DNA from: Alviniconcha marisindica
Taxonomy: Eukaryota; Mollusca; Gastropoda; Provannidae
Assembly (NCBI GenBank): GCA_018857735.1
Contig: JABMCL010000598.1
Coordinates: forward strand, 275,001 to 339,000
Direction of reading: 5' to 3'
DNA: 64,000 bases
Position numbers and translations under genes: made by a program. Numbering within the stretch: position 1 is the stretch's first letter; every line of letters starts with the position of its first letter. This document shows positions 52,875-58,800 of the stretch, in pieces. Below the pieces are notes generated by a model. The model ran no database searches and had not been told where the DNA came from. It saw nothing but the letters and a program-made list of their open reading frames with translations.

Positions 52875-55800
52875 CCTCCATATATGTGTATATATATATA
52901 TGTACATATATACCAAGGCCTTTGGATGGATGTGTTTTTGGTTGGTTGAGTCGATCACTGAGTTTGTTTTCTCCTACTATTTAAAACCCTCCTTACCACT
53001 GAGGCACATGTGCAATCTCCCATCATGCACCAGCAGGCAGACTGCGACAAGCAACTCACACTCTGTCCCTGTTGATTATCGTGACCGTATGCTCCTGCGC
53101 ATCACCTTGTTTTTCCAGCCTCAACATTCTGGCACTAAAACTCTGGGCTACTGCTTCTGTGTGAGCGTGTCAAGTTGGAGCTCCTGTCAAGCACTCGCTG
53201 TTGGCTGACTCTCTCTCTCTCTCTGTCTCTCTCTCTCTCCCTCTCTCTCTCTTGCTTCCTTTTATTCACTCCACCTTCTGTGCCAACTACTTTGCACTTT
53301 TTTCCTGATCTTTTTTAACGACACAGTCTATGGATTGGGCAATCCTGATTCCATTTGCAATGCTGGACCCAGGCCCATTTGAAAACAGTCCATTGGTGCA
53401 GTGACACTTTGTGTTGTAGGCCACTGGAGCAAATAGAGTCGAGCAAGGAGTGTTTACTTCTCACCAGTATGTGCTTATGGTTGCTTGTGAGGTGTCCCAT
53501 TCTTCCAAAATGCCAAATGAAGTAACGCCCATTGAAACTTTACACATCCCCAATCACTGCCAGTATTTGATTAAAACAAAAATTAGCCCCCAAAACAACA
53601 ACAAAAATGGACATATTAAAAGACATTCAAAATAAAACTGACATGTTCATTTATTGCTTAAAAATAAAAGAAGCAAAAGCAAATGGCACATGTTTTATGG
53701 AGTAAAGCAAATGTGAATAACTGTTGGATGAAAAAAATCAAAGTTTGAAGTATTTGAAAGTGTGTTGTGTAATACTCTAGATTTTCACATTTTAGTTTTA
53801 AGACTGGACCAGAAGAGAAATGTCACACCACTTTGTAGCCTGTTTACCATTGCTAGTGATAATAGTTGTTTCTTGATTGTTGGAAGTGTGTGTGTGTGTT
53901 GACAATGCAGTACAAGTTTGAATGCTAAATTGCTGTGTCCTTTAACCAAGTGTTGATGCTGCCATTCTAGGACGAAGGGGTAATGGTTGGCGCTGGCCCC
54001 TCTTTTTGTGAGGACTTTGAAAATCCCAGTAGTCCAGGCTGGCCTGGCATGCCAGTAAGTGGGAGTGGACGGGATGTTTTTCATACTGTTATTTGTTGTT
54101 ATTGGGAACAGTTTGTTATTTTTATTTTATTCCCTTACCCTTTCCCCTTCCTTCCTCCTAAAAAAGAAGAAGAAGAAAAAAGAAAGAAAAAAGAAGAAGA
54201 AGAAAAGCCCACAACCAAGAAGCTTCCAAATGTTGACTTATTGCACTTTTCCCCCCTTTCTTTTTTTCCTCTTGGTGATGAACTTCAGCTGCCAGTTGTT
54301 GGGAATGGTGTTCTGCCTTTTGTACTCCACCCCCCACCCCCCCCACCCCCCATCCCATGTGACCAGTGATGCTAGTCCCCTATGCTGGGTGAGATATTGT
54401 GATTTTAACGTGACCCACTAGGTTTGTGTCGTCTTATTTGATTGGCTAGCAGAAATTGCACTGGACCCAGCAGCCCAGGCTGCGATCAGCATTGAAACGA
54501 GAGCGCACTGTGCTGTGGTGGTGTTGTGTTGTTTTCAGTGTCTTATTGTGCTGGTGCCAGTCACTTGAACTCTGTGACCTCAGTGTTTTTGTTGGTGGTT
54601 AATTTCTTGGCGCTAAAGTGAATCGATCCTCTACCTCCTTTACGTATGCTCCTTGACATTGACCTCAACTTTCCCTCTTCTGTTCCTCCCTTTTTCCTGC
54701 TTCCCCCAGCAAATGGCCTCTGGTTTTTATCATTTTCTAACTCCTGCTTTGGCTTTCAGTTTCGGTATTGATCTGTGAGCTTGCTTTTAGTTGGCCTCTG
54801 TTTTTCCTAATTTTCTGTGAGGAGTCTCATTTTGTTTTGCATGTGTGTCCTTTCAGTCATTACTGTTTCACTGTATCATTGTCTGGGGACTTTAGTCCTG
54901 GCCTGCCTATGTTTTTGCCTTCACTTTGGGTTTCATTGCCTTCACTTTGGGTTTCATGGCATCAGTTCATTTTGTGTTGCTTTTGTACTGATCTGTAGTG
55001 GTAAACTGAAAGCAAATGGTATGAAAGTTTTATTTCAAGAATCCAAGTCAGAAATGAAATGAGAATAAATTTTCCATTGTGTTATTGTGCAAGTACATTG
55101 ATGATTATTAAAGTACATTAGCTTGTTATTTTTTATATATTTTTTATTAAGATCATTATAAATATTGTTATAACTGAGATTGTAATTATTGCATTTGTTA
55201 AAACTGAACTGTGACTTATTGGCATTCTGAGCTTTATTCTTCATTCATGGCTTTCTCTAGTCTCATGCTTAGGCCAGTTACATATTATACATTCATTTTG
55301 AAGTTGCTTTAAATTTGAGATCAGCATACTTTGTTTTTCTTCAAGTCTCTCACTTGAATACACATTGCAGCTCTAAACAAAACAAAAAAACACCAAGAAA
55401 AGTTTTCTTTAGAATTTTGAAACTTTGACCACAAATTTTTGTTTGATGATTGCTTAATCAGAACACCCTCCACCACTGACTGAATATTTTCAACTTTGAC
55501 ACTTCTAACCCACTGTGTGATTGGCTGGAACAGAAGTCAACGGATCTAACCAAGCTGTATGACATGGGCAACGAGATGGACCGTCGCCCATTCCTGGACA
55601 AGCTGCTGACCTTTTTGGAGGAGAAGGGAACACCGGTCACCGCAATGCCGTCCATTAGCAAGCAACCCCTTGATCTGTACCGCCTCTACCACTGCGTGAG
55701 AGAGAAGGGTGGAATGGTGGAGGTAAATCACTGACTTGGCCTGTTTCTGGTAATAGTGCCATGGAGAGCCTGGGTCTGGGATGCCCTGTTGGTGTTTGTG

Positions 55801-58800
55801 GTATTAAGAAGAAGAGGGTGGGTCTTATAATACGGGGTGGTCTGTTGGCAAGAAGAGGGTGAGTCGTATAATGTGGGGCGGTCTGTTGGCAAGAAGAGGG
55901 TTGGTCTCATGAAGAGGGTGGGTCTTAATGGGCGGTCTGTTAAGAAAAAGAGGGTTGGTCTCATGGAGGGGGTGGGTCTTAATGGGCGGTCTGTTAAGAA
56001 GAAGAGGGTTGGTCTCATGAAGAGGGTGGGTCTTAATGGGTTGGTCTGTTAAGAAGAAGAGGGTTGGTCTCATGGAGGGGGTGGGTCTTAATGGGTGGTC
56101 TGTTAAGAAGAAGAGGGTTGGTCTCATGGAGGGGTGGGTCTTAATGGGTGGTCTGTTAAGAAGAGGGTTGGTCTCATGGAGGGGGTGGGTCTTAATGGGT
56201 GGTCTGTTAAGAAGAAGAGGGTTGGTCTCATGGAGGGGGGGTGAGGGGTCACCCGGTCTGTTGAGGGAGAAGAGGGGGGAGGTCTGAATAAGGGGTGGTC
56301 TGTTCTGAAGAAGAGGGTGGATTTTATAATAAGGGGCTGGTCTGTTCTGAGGAAGAGGGTGGATTTTATAATAAGGGGGTGGTCTGTTCTGAAGAAGAGG
56401 GTCGGATTTTATAATAAGGGGGTGGTCTGTTCTGAAGAAGAGGGTGGATTTTATAATAAGGGGGTGGTCTGTTCTGAAGAAGAGGGTGGATTTTATAATA
56501 AGGGGGTGGTCTGTTCTGAAGAAGAGGGTGGATTTTATAATAAGGGGGTGGTCTGTTCTGAAGAAGAGGGTGGATTTTATAATAAGGGGGTGGTCTGTTG
56601 GGAAGAAGAGGGTGGATTTTATAATAAGGGGGTGGTCTGTTGGGAAGAAGAGGGTGGGTTTATAATGGGGTGGTCTGTTGGGTAGAATAGAGTGGGTTTT
56701 ATAATAAGGGGGTGGTCTGTTGGGAAGAAGAGGGTGGGTTTTATAATAAGGGGGTGGTCTGTTGGGAGAAGAGGGTGGGTTTTATAATAAGGGGGTGGTC
56801 TGTTGGGGAGAAGAGGGTGGGTTTTATAATAAGGGGGTGGTCTGTTGGGGAGAAGAGGGTGGGTTTTATAATAAGGGGGGTGGTCTGTTGGGGAGAAGAG
56901 GGTGGGTTTTATAATAAGGGGGTGGTCTGTTGGGGAGAAGAGGGTGGGTTTTATAATAAGGGGGTGGTCTGTTGGGGAGAAGAGGGTGGGTTTTATAATA
57001 AGGGGGTGGTCTGTTGGGGAGAAGAGGGTGGGTTTTATAATAAGGGGGTGGTCTGTTGGGGAGAAGAGGGTGGGTTTTATAATAAGGGGGTGGTCTGTTG
57101 GGGAGAAGAGGGTGGGTTTTATAATAAGGGGGTGGTCTGTTGGGGAGAATAGGGTGGGTTTTATAATAAGGGGGTGGTCTGTTGGGGAGAATAGGGTGGG
57201 TCTCACATGGGCTGTGTTGGCAGGGGATGTGCCTGGTTTTTGTTTTGTGAACCTGCAGTTGAATGGCACCGTTGTTGGACAGGTGAACCGAGGGAAGAAG
57301 TGGAAAGAGATCTGTACTGTTGTCAACATTGGCTCCTCAGCCAGCGCGGCCTTCACCTTAAAGAAGAACTACATCCGGTACTTGTTTGCCTTCGAATGCA
57401 AGTTTGAGCGTGGCGGCCTTGACCCCGCACCCATCCTTGCAGAGATGGAGGCCCAGTTGGAGAAGAAGAGGGAACAGAAGAAGCGAGTGCCTTCCCCAGG
57501 TAAGAAGAAAAGTGAGAGTTGCTGCCACTTCCTTTCCTCACTGTTACAGTCAACCTCTGCCCTTACTAGGCAGGGCGGACCAGCTCCAGCAACCCAAACC
57601 ATACATACAGCCACCAGTTGCAGCACCTGCTCAAAACGGTTACTTTATCAACTGGGTCTTTATGGGAAACAGGGTTGTAGGGATTTGCGGTGTATTATCT
57701 GCACCTCAGAGAAAGGCAGACGTGGTGGCTGTTTGGGTTTGGACAGTTGTTTTATTTAGAGGAATGGGGTTGGACAAGTTTTCCTGTGGGTCTCTGGCCT
57801 GATGACCAGTGGGATACTTTAGCTGGAGGAGAAGCAAAAGAGGGCTGTCCTCCTGTCTTCAGAGAGGTTTTGAAAGGGAGGGAAGCAAATGCAGTCTTTT
57901 TGAGTCTGAGGTTTGTTCCCATGTTCTTGATCGGTATTTGTTTTCAAACTTGGCTGGCTGTTGGAGTATTGGATCAGACCCGCAGAATGATGTGATCTCA
58001 TCTACGTGGCTGCCCTGTCCTGCGTAACATTGTTGCACTGCCGGCCGCAGAGATCACTTCTCACCAAGCCGCGTCTGCACCCAGCCTCTCGGGGTGCACA
58101 CACTCAAACAGACATACACCAAAGACAAACACATGCAACACAAACACGCCGTGCACGCCAATGAGGCCATTGTTGTTGTCGTTCCTTCATATTACTTGCA
58201 CGTCAACCTGTACACCGTCCAATGTGGGTTGACAGGTTCCCAGAGCTCCCAGGATGCCTTCCAGCAGCCGCCAACCCCCAACAGCCAGATGATGGATGGG
58301 TTCCCCTCCGGCCCAGGGATGCCTCCGCCCTACATGCAGGGGCCCGATGGCCCGATGGTACCGGGGCCCATGGGGGCTCACGGGCCTGGCATGATGATGC
58401 CTAACAGCATGATGGGCCACCCCAGCATGCTGGGTGGCCAGGCGGGGATGCCGCCTCACCCTGGGCCCATGGGTGGGGGCTCTGGTGGTGGGATGATGGG
58501 CCACGGCCCCAGCAGCATGATGATGCCGGGCGCCGGCCCCGTGGCCAGCCAGAACATGATGGGGGGCGGCAGCATGCCGCAGCAGGGAGGGATGATGAAC
58601 GTGGGCGGCTCCATGATGGGCCCTGGTGGTGGCATGATGGGGCCTGGCATCCACATGGGGCCCAACAGCTACAGTGCCGGGCCACCCACCAGCATGATTA
58701 GCCAGGGGCCCAGCTCCAACAGCAGCAGCATGGGCCCCAGCCCCGGCCCGCCTATGATGGCAGGGAGCGTCGCCAGCACCGCATCCAGCTCCGCGTCCAA

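Larger units (their letters stand above)
52433..53970 (+). other. Intron 9 (1.5 kb)
   Basis: Donor GTAAAG; the acceptor GCCATTCTAG uses TAG. It contains two (TC)n microsatellites (52,807-52,872 and 53,210-53,252) with a short (TA)n. The rest is unique sequence without a recognised feature. Confidence 0.8.

Noticed and set aside
56619..57356. 245-codon minus-strand frame of repeated [13 protein letters not shown] units
   Set aside because: Antisense of the 42-bp intron 11 array (and of part of exon 12); periodicity alone keeps it open.
58051..58093. Possible cassette exon ([15 protein letters not shown]) between exons 12 and 13
   Set aside because: The acceptor GGCCGCAG is plausible, but the 43 nt leave phase 2, while exon 13 needs phase 1, and the donor GTGCAC is weak.
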